Of a stretch of 64,000 bases of DNA, positions 25,736 to 38,610 are shown piece by piece; within the stretch, counting starts at the first letter, position 1, and each line of letters starts with the position of its first letter. This DNA is from Atherinomorus stipes (taxonomy: Eukaryota > Chordata > Actinopteri > Atheriniformes > Atherinidae), in the NCBI GenBank assembly GCA_023101725.1, contig JALJCO010003012.1:1357001-1421000 (forward strand). The letters run 5' to 3'. The notes under the pieces are model-generated. The model saw only the letters and a list, made by a program, of their open reading frames with translations. It did not search any database and had not been told where the DNA came from. The translations under genes were made by a program, and so were the position numbers.

Positions 25736-28024
25736 GAACTAACTCTTAAATCAATTATATGAAGTTGATTTATCAAACTTTTATAACAATTGCATGAAAA
25801 AAAAAGAATTTTTAAAAATATATATAACTCACACTGTCACTTTACTTGAGATACTTCAACTTTTAGATGCTAAAATTAAAAAAAAGAAAAAAAAAAAAAA
25901 AGAATGACCGATGAGATAAAACTGAATCAGTCATATCAGATACGTGTGAATTATATGTACAAAGCTTTCTAGGATTATTCTTATAAAGCTGAGCCTCAGT
26001 ATTAAATGAATTTAGTCTCCCCTGTAAAGGATCCTTCTTCTGAACTGCAGGGGACGCCTGTTATGTGCTCCTTTGTCTGCAGACATCATAAAGCATATTT
26101 GCACATCTGCCAAGTGGCTACTTTGGAGCATCCAAGACAGACACTATGGTTTCCATTTTTATATTTCTCACTTTTTGGTTAACCTGTAAAAAGACACTGG
26201 GAGATATGGAGGACAGGTTTAAAAAAAAGGAATTGCACCTGAAAAAGTAAATATAAATATATTCTAGTTGACCACAAATTAGGAATTAAGACAAGAAATG
26301 GCCTTTTCAAGCCATTGTGCGGAAATTATCTAAATAAATAAATTTAGATTGAAAACAACAATGAGAAGACAACTGGGAAACAGGCATAATATGCAAATAT
26401 AGAAAAATGAGCACATGTTAAATCTGTAATATATAAAACACTTTTAACAATAGCTATCAAAACCTCTTGATTAAATTTGGAAACAGTCAATGCTTCTTTT
26501 GTGCTGACTAAAAATCAGTATGATCTCTGAGGACAAAAATAAATTAATATTTCTTTCAACTGTTATGAATACATTACAGAGAATATGCTAATTATGTCAG
26601 CAAAGATAGGAGAAGTGTGTATACTGTATGTGTGTGTGTCTTCATGCTTTGCGCTTGTATTTGTGGTTACTAGTGTGTGCATGTGCTTGTAAGTTTCGAG
26701 TCATTCTTTGGAGGGTGGTGTGGGATGGCTTAAATTATATTTAGGAAATGCCATATGTTTTCCCAAGGGGGAAAAAAGTGCTGATCTTTTGAGCAAGTCA
26801 GATGCGTAAAGCTGGTAATTAGGCTTTCCGGGGTCTCAGCAAAACCTCACTGTAAATACTGTACAGGTTTAAGCTACAGTGTAAGTCGTGTGGATTCAAT
26901 GTGAACTCGGCTTCTGTTTAAAGTACCATATTAACTCTGAAAATTGACAGCTGCAGATCCTTTTTCTTTAATAATGCAGATATTTACGAGTTTTAACTTC
27001 TTCTTGCATCTATTCTTGGCTGCTTTTTCAGATCTTTCCTAATTGAACTTATACAAAAACAAGACTTGCAGTGGAGAGTTGGCACCAGTAGGACAATGTG
27101 GGCACTTCACCAACACAACTACTGGGGTAAGCGTGGTAAAAGTGAGGTTAACATCCCATTACAAGTAAGACTAAAACAATATCTGGGTTAGGGCAAGTGT
27201 GTTGTGGGCCACATGTGGTCAAGATGTCTGTTATCAGCCTGAACGTGGATTATAGGAAGTGTTATTTGAGCCCAGTATGAGACTTGGACATTAGATTATG
27301 GCAAAGTCCGTGGGAGCCATATGTGGTGTCCATGTGTCCCAGTCAACACTAAGTGAAGGCCAGATATGGGCCAAACAAACCTGCAGATGTGGCCAAAAAT
27401 TGGGCCAAACATTTTTAACTGGGAAAGCTTGTAAGAAGGAGATGCACACAAGTTTTTTTTTTTTATCATTGTCTGCAGTAGAAACTGATTTTATCCAACA
27501 GTCTCAAAGTTTATACTCAAATCTTTTATTGGCCAATAGCTTCTGGATTTCCTTGGTTGAATCCTTTTCGATGAAACTATTAGGCTGAATAACTTAAATT
27601 ACAAATAGGAAAATGCTTTCCTGGATAACTGTGACATCAGTTTAAAAGAGAAGTCCCTCTATTACACTCTCTTCTGTCAAATGGAAATGCAACGCCTCTA
27701 CAGGGTTTTATGCAGCTAACAAATTGGTTTTCCAGGAAATTGGAGGGTGCTTGTATTTATGCTCAAACAATGAAAGTGTAATAACACTAGTTGGGTCTCT
27801 AGATTTAAAAATGCATCCACAAGAACTGGATCCAGTACAAGGTGATCCATTTTACTAGGGGATGTTGAGCTCAGAACAGTATGGCACTTTCACAGTGTTA
27901 TGTTTGCTTTGCCTCATGGACACTCTTTAGAAATGTAAAGAGCACACAAACACAATCAAGTTAAACGTTGGTCAGTCATCCAATAACTCTGACAGCTGCT
28001 GCTGACCCTCCATCAGCAAAGCCA

Positions 28025-28210
28025 TGATCATCATTCATTTTCACCTCTTATTCCAATTCAGGGTTGAGGGAAGGTGGGGACTATCCCAGGAAGAGTCTAT
28101 CACATGGGGCCTACACAGACAACTAACCACCCCCCCAATCATCACTTCCTGGATATTTTTGTGCAACTTGCACAAACTCACTCTCATATATTTTTGGAGT
28201 CCTGAACCTG
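28025..28210 (-). mobile_element. LINE 3'-tail remnant
   Basis: On the plus strand, ATTCATTTTCACCTCTTATTCC and the CAGGGTTGAGGGAAGGTGGGGA block, followed by ACTATCCCAGG and AGTCTATCACA, resemble the reverse complement of the common fish LINE tail also seen at 61430-61710. The similarity is partial and decayed. Confidence 0.45.
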
Positions 28211-31200
28211 ACTGTCATTTCAAGTAGTGCAGCAACAATAGAAGCCTGATGTAGAGTTAATTCAAGCAATTTTCAATCTGATATGCCTGAACTGCCTCAA
28301 ATGGCTTCTCTGGTGATTAGCAGTGAAACACTTATTCTAATTGTGATGAGGTGGTCTGAATTCATAAGATCCGTTTAGTTTTGTGTGGGGAAAAACTTTT
28401 TGTTGTTGTTTTTTGTGTCCATTTACATGATTTTATTGGATATTGAAATGAATTAGTCAGAAATCAGTTGCAAAATATAACTGCAAAGAAGAACTATTTG
28501 TACTTATTTGTAAAACCCCAAAAGTAACAATAATAATGATCAATATATTAAAATGATAACAGCAAGAAGAGGAAGATCGAAAAAACAAAAAGAGGAAGAA
28601 AACAAAAGCAGCTGCTACTGTATGTTTAGTTAAATTTGTATGCATGCATGCAAATGCACAAAGCTCAAGTGGCCATTATTTGTATACCACATTTACACAC
28701 AGGGGACGTGTACCAGATGAAAATGAGCCTTTTCTTCTTCTTCTTTCATTTCAGGGATCTGTTGCTCTTTCTATTCAAGAGAAGCCCTGAACTTTTCATG
28801 CCTCCTGGACAGAGGATGTATGGTGGAACACATGCACCTTCTCTTGAGTCCTTTTTCATGTCGCTCCTGTCATTTCTTTCATCTCTTCTCTCCTTTACCC
28901 TCTTTGTTCTGCCTCCCCCTCCCCATATTAGGATGTCAGATCTCATTACAGACTGAAAGCAGATTTTAAAAGGGAGACCAGATTGGTTTAATGGTTTACT
29001 GCAAACTCTTCCAAATGTTTCTTTTCCTTCTCATGTGTGCACAAGCACTCTGGTGAGGGGAACCAGCGCCACGGGGCTGCGGCAAATTCGAGCAAAAATA
29101 ATCCTGCTTTGGAGAAACATCATAACACACACACATACATCTCTGCACTTATGTAAGAGAGTTGATCCCTTGTCCTGGGAACTGCATATACTTAGTCCAG
29201 AAAGCTAATGAGGAAGAAGGGGATATGTGTGTTAGAATATTTTCTTACTTGTAAAATAAAAAGACTGTCTATGATTTAAACTTCTTCAGCTAAATAAGCT
29301 CAAATCTTTACACATAAATTAAGAATTTCCACAGACATTGAAGGGAAAACCAGGTTTTCAAAAACATCCTTGATTTATCAACCTTGTATTTAAAATCTTA
29401 TGCATTTTATCTGTCAGCCCTTAAAAGGGAAAAGATAACTATTTTGTACTTTTTCTAAAGATGCTGGAGAGAGGGTTAAAAAATATAAACATCTCTTATC
29501 AACACCAATTGTTCAACCTTGTTACTAGGCACCTGACAGATAGCAGTAGTGCTGAAACCTCCCATTTTTACTGTTGTTGCCAGAGCTATTTCAGGTCTAA
29601 TGTGAAGCTATTAAAAAGAAAAAGAGCCACATCCATTCAGGGATGCTGTTATTCCCACTGGTCAGAGTCATTAATAGCTTCCATGACACAAGGAGGGGAT
29701 GTACAAAGGGAATGTACGAGCGAATATACAGGGAAGAAGAAAAAGATGGAAAACAACAATGGGAGTAAAAATAAGTTTGAAAACAGAATGAGAGTATGGT
29801 GGAAGAAAATCTGAAGAAGCAGGAGAAAAACAAGTAAAATAAGAAATGAAAGCAAAGCAGTGAAAGCGTTACTAAAAAAAAAAAGCATCGCTTGGACTGT
29901 AATGCATGCAAATCATGTGAATGAATGTGTGCATTAGAGACACTGTGGCCAAGCAGGAATAATAGCTTTAAATAGGCCATATTAACCTGCAGTCCTCTGG
30001 GGCGCTGGCCCGGTTTCATCTATGAAAGAAATACACGCATTTCTGCCTGCACACATGCACAGCACTGAATCACAGTGACACACACGGATGCTACAAATGG
30101 TATGTGCAGGGAATTGATTACAGCGTATGTGCTGAGTGATTAGGGGGAAAAAGACAAGATAGAAAGTGTGACAGCATCCAACAAGAAGGGCGTATGCATG
30201 TGAGAGATGTTTCGGAGTTACCAACACTTAAAGAGCAAATATTCTAGTGCAACTTCTTTGCTTTTATCTGTTTCTCAAATGAATTTGGACTGCAGTGGCA
30301 ACACGATTTATAAAAAGTACTAACAAGTGAGGGTGAACTAAGCTGAAGGACCAGTGACACCTCAACAGTTATACAGTAAAACTGTTTTTTAAGCTCAGCC
30401 TGAATTAATTGTCCAAGTGTGTTATCAATTTGTTGGATTTTTTCCCTTCTTTTTAGTCTTATCTAAACAACAGGCATTTTTGTTTATTAATGTTGCTAGG
30501 TTAAAAGCTACAGTGAGAAATTGAATTGATCTTTTGCTGAAAGCACAGTTGTGAAGAAATTATTTTAAAAAAAAATAAGAAAGTGATGTTTTGATCCAAA
30601 AAGGGGATAAACAAAACATGCAACACGGTACAAAAATACTATATAAAAACACCAACTAAATGGGTTTGAACCACAATATGTGTGAAATGGTAAGGCATAC
30701 TGTAGCTGTTGCTGTAGATCAGTGTTGAAAAGTAATCCAGTGGATCACAAACTGCTCAAAAGGCTCTTGATAAAGCATTGGAGTGCAGAGACTTAGGAAT
30801 AGAAGCACACTTTTTGGCAGGTAAGCTTGACTTATTGTGATTATGAACATGAAAAACTTGTCTGACGAAGCTAAGAGGCACAGCTACTGTTTTATACTGT
30901 ACTACTACATATTCTTGCACTTTCGCTGCCCATGTTTTAACCACAACAGCCAAACTGACTCATGTTGGTTTCATACCTTCATCATTACAAAATCATTCTT
31001 GTTTCTGAGTCCAAGTGTTAGTGTGGGCTACTGGCAAGTTTTTAATAAGTGGGCATATTTGTTGCAGGTTAATAGTCAGTCACTTTGAATTGATCAACAT
31101 ATTTAAAAGGAGACAAAAAACAGTCAATTATCAGCAATCTGATCGCCAAAGAATGACATCACAGTGGCTCTGCAGTCTATGGCCCCTACAGAGTGTGACT

Positions 31201-31671
31201 CCCAATAAAGTCACCCTTGTGGCTGTGGAGGGCGCTTTAATTGGAGGTGGAGGATATGAAGAAGTACAGGATGCCCTCTTCCTTCCACTGGTAAAGGAAA
31301 GCAGTTGTCGCCATGGCAACACAAAGATGCCTGTTTCCAATAAATTTGTGTGGAAACAATTAGTCATGCTAGTGTAAAGAACTAAAAGTGTTTATTTCAA
31401 ATAACTGTTGGTCCAAAGCAAAAACTCACTTTACGATGAACATGTAGGACTCGTGCGGAGCTCATGTGCAGAACACGGCTGTTTCCTCCTCCATTTAGCC
31501 GTTGTACCTGCTGCAAAATTCTAGCAAGTCTGCTCCAATGCAGACTTGCTTCTTAAGGGCTGAATGGTCCATTTCCTCTTTGCAATATGTGGTTTGGGAT
31601 AACCCTTAATATGGCAGAGCCTCACATAAATGGAGGGTAATGTGTAGGGGTCAGTTTGGGATTGAGCCTAT

Positions 31672-32413
31672 GGGTGCATTCACACCAGGACAGTCCAGGG
31701 ACTCGATCCGACTGGGCAGAGATTTCTCAAAAATTTCACACCTTCCTTTTCTTCAGTTTGTGTTCAAACTGCAGTAACCAACGCGGACCAAGCCGCCTGG
31801 ATAAACCACCCTAGTTATGGTAAAACAACTGCTCGCTAGGGGCGACGCTCTCCAATAAAACCACTGATCTATGATGAAGAAGAAGAAAAGCAAACTCTGC
31901 GATTAAAATGGAAATCTTTCTGCTTCTTATTCTTACTCCATCTATGTCTACAAGACATTATCCAATTATTTTTCGCTTTTATTTTGACATTGGCTTCTTC
32001 GAACATTGTTATCCGCACGGCTCTATGCACTCTCTTTTTCATTTTAAATCTAAACGTTTTCAATGTTTGTAATTTTAAATCATGCTTCTACTTTTTGTTC
32101 TTCTTAGCTTTTTTTCTCTCTTCTTCTGCTTTTGCACACCGCTGTACATGTAATGTTTTTAATGTTTAATGTAAAGCACTTTGAATTGTCCTGTACATGA
32201 AATGTGCTATACAAATAAACTTGCCTTGCCTTTTCTCTCCTACCCAAATGATAATCCCATTTCTGTCCATTTCTTCTTGTTGAAGCTTGGTTGTAGTCGG
32301 GAAATGTCACTTCCATTAGGTCAGCTGGATAGTCCAATAGTCCATTTGCAAGTGACCTGAGACCCCCGACTTTCAGGCAGGCCAGAGTTCGCTTCTTTGG
32401 TGTGAACACACCC
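31672..32413. mobile_element. TIR element with GGGTG-TTCACACCA ends
   Basis: The left end is GGGTGCATTCACACCAG, and the inverted right end is GGGTGTGTTCACACCAAAG. The interior contains a separate retroposon-like tail at about 32150-32230 (GTGCTATACAAATAAACTTG then CCTTGCC). No transposase was recognised. A short hairpin with 11-bp arms (AGCAAGTCTGC) lies just outside at 31523-31550. Confidence 0.6.
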
Positions 32414-34032
32414 TATATCTCCATAACTCTGATCCCACCATGTGTCTGCTTAACTTACTTCTTCTTTGGATTCCTATGTACTGCCCGTTCCCATTTCTTT
32501 TCACCTGTCTCTCTGTCCTAAACCAGGTCAGCAAACGGTGACAATAAAAAAATAAAAGACCGTGTACAATTAAGTGTCACTTAAATAGCTACTCTTGTAT
32601 CATGCAGCTAATCATAGTTAAGTGTTCAGCTAAATAATGTGATGCCCTGTGCTCTAAATTAAGACTGCAAGCTTCATTTGACTGTCTAGTTTAAACCGGT
32701 CTTAAATTAGACCAACACTTTGCACCACATAAAGACACACTGACGACAACTTGGCAATTTTTGATGTCTAATACCCACACAAACGTCTCCCTTCTCTTTC
32801 CAGCAAAGGAATGACTTATAGCATTAATTACATTGATCCATGCCAGCTTAATGAACCAATAATGTGAGCTTGCCATTGCCAAGAAAAGGCACTATGACAT
32901 AATTAATGACTTACCGCTCACTATGTCAGCACAGCCCTTATCAGTTCATTATGTGCCATCACTCAGTGCATTATGAATCCTTATTAGACAACCCTTTTAT
33001 TCACTGCACATTCTATTTGCATGACTTTTGAACACACTGCTTTAAGGCCAATCCGGTGGCACAGAGAGTCCAAGGTGCTGTTTGTTTCTGGTCAGTTGAT
33101 TTCCCACTATACACAAAGCAAAAACATGCACGAAGCTCAAACTGATACACTGACCGGGAATTTAGTTTCAACAACACAAGGCAATCAATTTAAACACCAT
33201 CATAGTGGAAGTGTATTGAAACCGTAAGTGTTGCAATTAAATGCACACAGTCTAATCTGCAGTCTATAGATTTTTGTAGCTGCAGTGCAAAATGTCTTTG
33301 TGAGTTTTCTTACTCCAATCTATTGAAATTGCAAATACAAGCTGCAACAAATTATGGCTAATACTCAATCCTCCTTGTGCACTTTTAGAGCCCTTTCATT
33401 TAACTAATTCTTGCCAGCAAGAAAATTCTACCGCTAACAGTATGATATGCTCTGAATTTACACAGTACCTAAAGCAATAGCCCACAAGACCATGAGCAAG
33501 CTCAATGACCGAACTAAGATGTGCTTTGAAAGCTATCCCATAAGCTTAAAGGCAAACCTCACACTCCCTTTAAGTGAGTCAAACTGATCAATTCAAACAC
33601 TGGTCTAGGGTGGCATATTTACTTCCACGATTTTGACCCAAATGCTAATGATAGCTATTAAGTCTAGGCTGGTTAATGACAAAGAGGAAGCTGCGAATGT
33701 GGCGTGACCAACTTGGGTGTTTTTATACGAGTATGATACCATAATGGGATTAACATGGCGTACCTAAACCCACATTGAGATAAGCTCATTGAGTCCCTAT
33801 TAAAAATACACTGCTGGCAACAATGGAGTTGCAGAGGGAGCTTCTTCTCTGCAAAAATAAATAAATAAATAAAACCATACACAAAGAATATGTATTTCTG
33901 AATAACAAAACGTTTGTTAATATTATTTTAAATAGTCTTTATTCCTTATTGTGTCCTTTCTCAATTTCAGTGTTGGCTGCAGTTCAAAGAAAAGTAGAGG
34001 AGGAATGCTCAGCACAAAACCTTATTGGAAAC

Positions 34033-34070
34033 AGTAAAAACAAACAAACAAACAAACAAACAAACAAAAA
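34033..34070. repeat. (CAAA)n microsatellite
   Basis: About eight AAAC units occur in a row, with no other feature. Confidence 0.8.
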
Positions 34071-34643
34071 ACTTTCTTATTTAACTTCTGGAAAGGAATG
34101 CAATCCTGAAGACGTCCTGCCTCATACCTTGCTGCGTGTTTCAGACAAAGAACATGGGTGTCAATTAAAGAGAAGCGAGTGTGTTTTAGGCTGATACAGC
34201 AGGCTGTTGTCAATCTGACTTAGTCAGAAACATCTGTTTATTAGGCTGAATGAAGACCACACATCACAACGCATTCACCGCAATCAGTTACTGAAACAAA
34301 CCAACATCATTTGTACAGTATGCCTTGTAAAAACAAACATGCAGGTCCAGGACCAGTGGTCTTGGCAGAACTGCTGAATTGGACAAAATAAGTGTTGAAT
34401 AAAATGAATATAGCTGGTTTAGGTTTGGAACACACCCCATGTCTTCTAAACCATGTTTTTCCAGCTCCACTGTTGTTTGCATAAAGGCAGATTCTCAATC
34501 TAGTGAACATTCTTTTCATACTTACAATCGTCTTATACATCTTTAAATGAAAGAGCTGCAAAAGCTTTGAATGCATGAAGCTATTTACGTGACACTAAAA
34601 TGAAACCGCATTGCTTTTCTTTGATTTGCGATGAATGTTTTAC

Positions 34644-34817
34644 CTGTGTTGTTACGATAGGGACCCGTGTCCGGTCCCTGGCTCTGACTAAGGCTCCTCA
34701 TGGGGCCCTTGTTGTGGTAGACACGCTCTTCATAGATGGGATCTATGTGGCGCTCTGGGGACCCCAAGGGTCGAAGTGGCTCTTGGCTGTGCTGACTACT
34801 GTAGGAGCCACGAGAGC
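34644..34817 (-). CDS. ctnnd2: ctnnd2 local exon e8 (174 nt)
   Basis: The exon reads [20 protein letters not shown], then [15 protein letters not shown] and MRSLSQSQG, ending RNNT plus one base. The HIDPIYE(D/E)RVY and [10 protein letters not shown] blocks are diagnostic for delta-catenin. The acceptor has a strong pyrimidine tract ending TTTTCCAG; the donor is ACAG/GTAAAA. Both phases are 1 and the length is 174 nt, so the exon could be skipped in frame with loss of 58 residues. A hAT-like element begins only 33 bp upstream of the acceptor, which puts the branch-site region at the edge of the transposon. Confidence 0.96.
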
Positions 34818-34850
34818 CTGGAAAAGAAAAGGAGGAAAAAAGGGAGAGAT

Positions 34851-36142
34851 TAGAGACGTCCGATATTATTGGTCCATATCCGCATTAAAGGTGCCATGAC
34901 ATCAAATTTCACTTTTCTGGGGGTTTTGGGGGTATAATATGATCTGTTGTGCACTGATGAGACCATGTGAATGTCCAGAGTGAGAATCAAAATTCCTGTT
35001 TATAGTCAGTCAGCTTTGTTTCTTTGTTCAGAAACGGATGAATCAGACAGCAGCTTATCATTCTACGTAATTCAATTGCTCCAATAAGAGCACACTGTCA
35101 AGCAAACAGCCCCCCCCCCTCCTCCTCTGTGCTTCCACCCTCCACTCCGCTCTCACCCCCTTCCTTGCTGATTCAACTGTGTCAGTGGAGCTGTGTAGGC
35201 TAACTGCTGCGCAGTCAGGACTGGGTTTTCAATTAAATGGATTTAAAAGAAAACTTCTGCAGTAACACTGAAGGAGGCGACCACAACCTTGTCATTAGCT
35301 GTAAGTTCATTTATTTTCTAAATGCTGTCTTGTCTGAAAAACATAGCTCACTGTCTGAAATGCACATGATGCTAGCAGATAGCCTTTAGCAAAGTCCGAC
35401 CGCTAGGGCAGCTTGACATACTTTCTCTAAATAAGGTTATAGCCAAATAAGGTGTAGCCAATCAAAATGAGGTCAACTCCGGGTAAAGCTGCATATCATT
35501 ACCGCACACAACTGTATTACTGAGGAAGGGAGGTCTAGCGTGCCAAAACAATCCCCCGCTGTAAAAAGTGACGTTTTTTTCTTTGGAGTATTTACATATG
35601 CAGTAATGTCAACTACCATGAACCAGTTTTTACTGCTATGTCATCACTCCTTTAAAATGTAATATCAGAATATATCGGTATTGGTTTTTAGCGTTTACAT
35701 ACAAAATCTTGCGAGATCTTGTTCTGTTACAAAATTTTCTTGTTCTATTAGCAGCGTTTATATAAAAGTCCCTGTTATTCTGGAAGAACTTTATATCCCA
35801 GCATTCCTTTCAGTCATGTGACTACAGTGCAGCTGCTGCTGCTACAGACTGACTTGATTTGAAGCTGCTTACCATACGTCTGGTTTTAAATTTTTAGTTA
35901 ACTAACCAAGCTGTTATGTTGTCTAGTATCTATGAGCCAGATGTCCAAAATGAACTCTTCTGGCTGAGTTATGGCTAGTTTGGAATCTTTGCTCTTAGAG
36001 CAGAACATACTGTAGTTGTATTTCTCAAAATATGAGATATACAACCTCACAGTTGTCTGCATAGATCAATATCGGTTGATATTAGATATTCGAAATTAAG
36101 AGTTGTACAATATCGGTGAAAAAACAATGTCAAACATCCCCA
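34851..36142. mobile_element. hAT-like element, copy 2, interrupted by a TTAA MITE, next to e8
   Basis: It begins TAGAGACGTCCGATATTAT and ends ACATCCCCA. The flanking octamers are GGAGAGAT (34843-34850) and CAAGAGAT (36143-36150), a 6/8 match. The body matches copy 1 (22341-23457) in reverse and copy 3 (46683 onward) in the same orientation. It starts 33 bp upstream of the e8 acceptor in transcript sense. Confidence 0.75.
34885..35655. mobile_element. TTAA-flanked (piggyBac-like) MITE of a second family
   Basis: TTAA lies at both edges. The left end reads TTAAAGGTGCCATGACATCA, and the inverted right end reads TTAAAGGAGTGATGACATAG. It is 771 bp with no transposase. It occupies a TTAA that is uninterrupted in copy 3 of the host element (TTGGCTTTAAAATGTGATAT near 46711). 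Confidence 0.8.
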
Positions 36143-38099
36143 CAAGAGATGTCACGTGAATATTGATACAGAGAATTCATGGTGACTGAAGTGAAAGCAT
36201 GAAAGCTTAAAACCACAGAGGATGATGAAATAAATTACCACAAATTAACCAGCAGATGGAAGAACACGATGTCAAATGCCAAGGATGAAACGAGGAAATG
36301 ATGAGCAAGAAATAGTGGTGATAATAGAAACAATAACTAGGGAAAAGCATGGACACAACAATCCATTTGTCCATTTTTACGTTGCTGCTTTGTTTTGCTG
36401 ATGTACAGTGAAAAGCCGAAGATGTGTGTGTGTCTGTGTGGTTGTTGGGGACTAGAGTTAAAGCTGCACTAAATCAAAGGCCCATAAAATAAACAAACAG
36501 AGAAACAGAGACATACAGCAGCAAATGTGATAGGAAAGAATACACAGAGATTGAGAGAGAAAGAAATAAAGAGAATGATGGCTCTGTTTTTCATTTTTTA
36601 ATCTCCATGGAACACATTGCTATTCGTCAGCTGTAAAATAATGAGATGCAGTGTCCCCTTGCTTGCTGTGTGTTTGGCAGGAATCCCACAGACATGAGGT
36701 TAGGGAAAAATTGACAGCAGGCATTTGTTCACAACACAGCAGAACAAATGTAAGGCAGGGGCCTCCCTCTGAGAACACAAAAATTGAAATTAGGAAAGGG
36801 TAGAAAAGGGGGTCACCCAGGAAATATAACGACAAGTCAGAGGGGCTTCGCTGACGTGGTAGAAGATAAAGCAAGATCACACACACATGAATGCATATTT
36901 GCAGGATTAGAAGAATGATGGAGAAAGAGAGATGGCCCAGTGGAACTAATGTCTTATCATATCAGATTAGGTCTCAGTGGACTGCAAATTGTGTGTCAAG
37001 GATTTTCCAGAGGATGAAGGGCCAGTACTCCAAGATCCAAACCTCCGTGTAAAGACACCATCAACTTAACACAGTCTAAACCACTCAACCTGTCAAATCA
37101 TTTCAGGAATCAATGCACAGGAGGCACACTGCCATCACAGTGGGATAAAGTACATACAACAACTTGCCTTTCTTTTGTTGCAGGCAGCCACAGCTGCACT
37201 GTCTTTTTGCCTTAGCTGTTCAACAACACAGACAGTCCAAACTGAGTGTTTTAAAGATGAATCGCCATGAACACTCAAACAGAAATATGCAGAGGGGATT
37301 ATCCTAAATCTTCTTTCCTGAACTGACTCTGTAGTAAAATGGCACAGGCTGCCTAGAATACCAGCATAAGCCTGTGAGCACATTCTGGACTACACTAAAG
37401 CAAACGATAAACCATTCATTTTCCTCCATGATGCCTCTTTTAGGTTAAAGAAATGACAAGGCTGATTTGTTTTATGTAAGAAGGGCCTGGAAAACCTTAA
37501 AGACAACGAAAAGGTAACACTACATCCATCACACTACCAGCAAGATGTGACCAGAAAGGGATCACAAAGTCAAAGATAGAGCGAAGAAAAAATCGGTTGC
37601 AGGAGATGAAGAAAAAAGGTTTGGACATTATTACCCTTACTAACCTTAGCGGAAATGAAATGAATTTAGAGACAGATTAAAAAGAAGCAGGAAAGAGTCA
37701 GAGTTGGTCAGAATATGCAAGGAGGAGTTCTAATTAGAGTCATGGACACACCCATTAATGGCATGACTCATCCCAGCTCTTTCACTTCCTCCAATGTCTT
37801 TCATCTTTCAAGTCTTAGTGAGTTGGTTTTATTTCGTTATTCATTTATTTTTTGTCTCACAAGGGCCCGCTTGTGGAAGTACTGACCTCCTTCTTTCAAA
37901 GGAAAAGGAACTTAAAAAAGAGAAGATGAAATGATGCGGAGAGAGAGGAAAAAATAAAGATTCCCTCCCTGACTGTTTCACTCAGTAAAATATTTAAAAA
38001 GGATAACAACATGTAAAAACCAACTGTGCTCCCTTAATGCCTCAAAGCTGTTTATGTGGGTAAAAAGAAAGAAAATTACCTATAACCACAGCCAGGAAT

Positions 38100-38487
38100 T
38101 ATTTATACACACATATACTGTATATATATACAGTATATATGTATATATATATATATATATATGCATATGTATATTAGGGCTGGGAAAAAATATCGATACA
38201 CAGAAATATCGCGATATTTTCATATACTGATATCATATCGATATTTAAAAGTAGGGTATCAATCTATTTTACAAATGAAATGTCGAGAGATTTTGTTGTT
38301 CAGTTACGAAATCTTGCAGGTGTTTGTAAAATCTCATGAGATTTCACCATTATCTTACAAAATCTCGCGAGATTTCATTAGTAAAATAGATCAATATTGC
38401 ATTTTTAAATATCTATATGAAATCTGCATGTGAAAATATTATGATATTTCAGTGAATCGATATTTTCCCCAGCCCTACAGTAATATA

Positions 38488-38553
<66 letters not shown>

Positions 38554-38565
38554 TATAGATATAGA

Positions 38566-38605
<40 letters not shown>

Positions 38606-38610
38606 GTGTG
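38100..38610. repeat. TA microsatellites flanking a small MITE
   Basis: TA tracts occur at about 38106-38162 and 38484-38605 (the latter with GATA-type interruptions). The interval between them is occupied by the MITE at 38175-38477. Confidence 0.85.
38175..38477. mobile_element. MITE with TAGGGCTGGG ends and CTCGCGAG palindromes
   Basis: The left end (TAGGGCTGGGAAAAAATATC) and inverted right end (TAGGGCTGGGGAAAATATCG) match closely over about 23 bp. The 303-bp body contains several AAATCTC--GAGATTT palindromes, one of them perfect (38360-38375). The end sequence is typical of a hAT-like family common in fish. Flanking TA repeats hide any target duplication. Confidence 0.75.

Larger units (their letters stand above)
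20158..34643 (-). other. ctnnd2 intron e8-e9 (14.5 kb)
   Basis: The intron is bounded by the e8 donor and e9 acceptor. It contains a hAT-like element with a nested TTAA MITE (22341-23457), a second hAT-like MITE (25340-25735), a LINE tail remnant (28025-28210), a TIR element (31672-32413), a CAAA repeat near 34033 and a pyrimidine-rich tract (24130-24520). The remaining stretches show no gene I can support. Confidence 0.85.
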
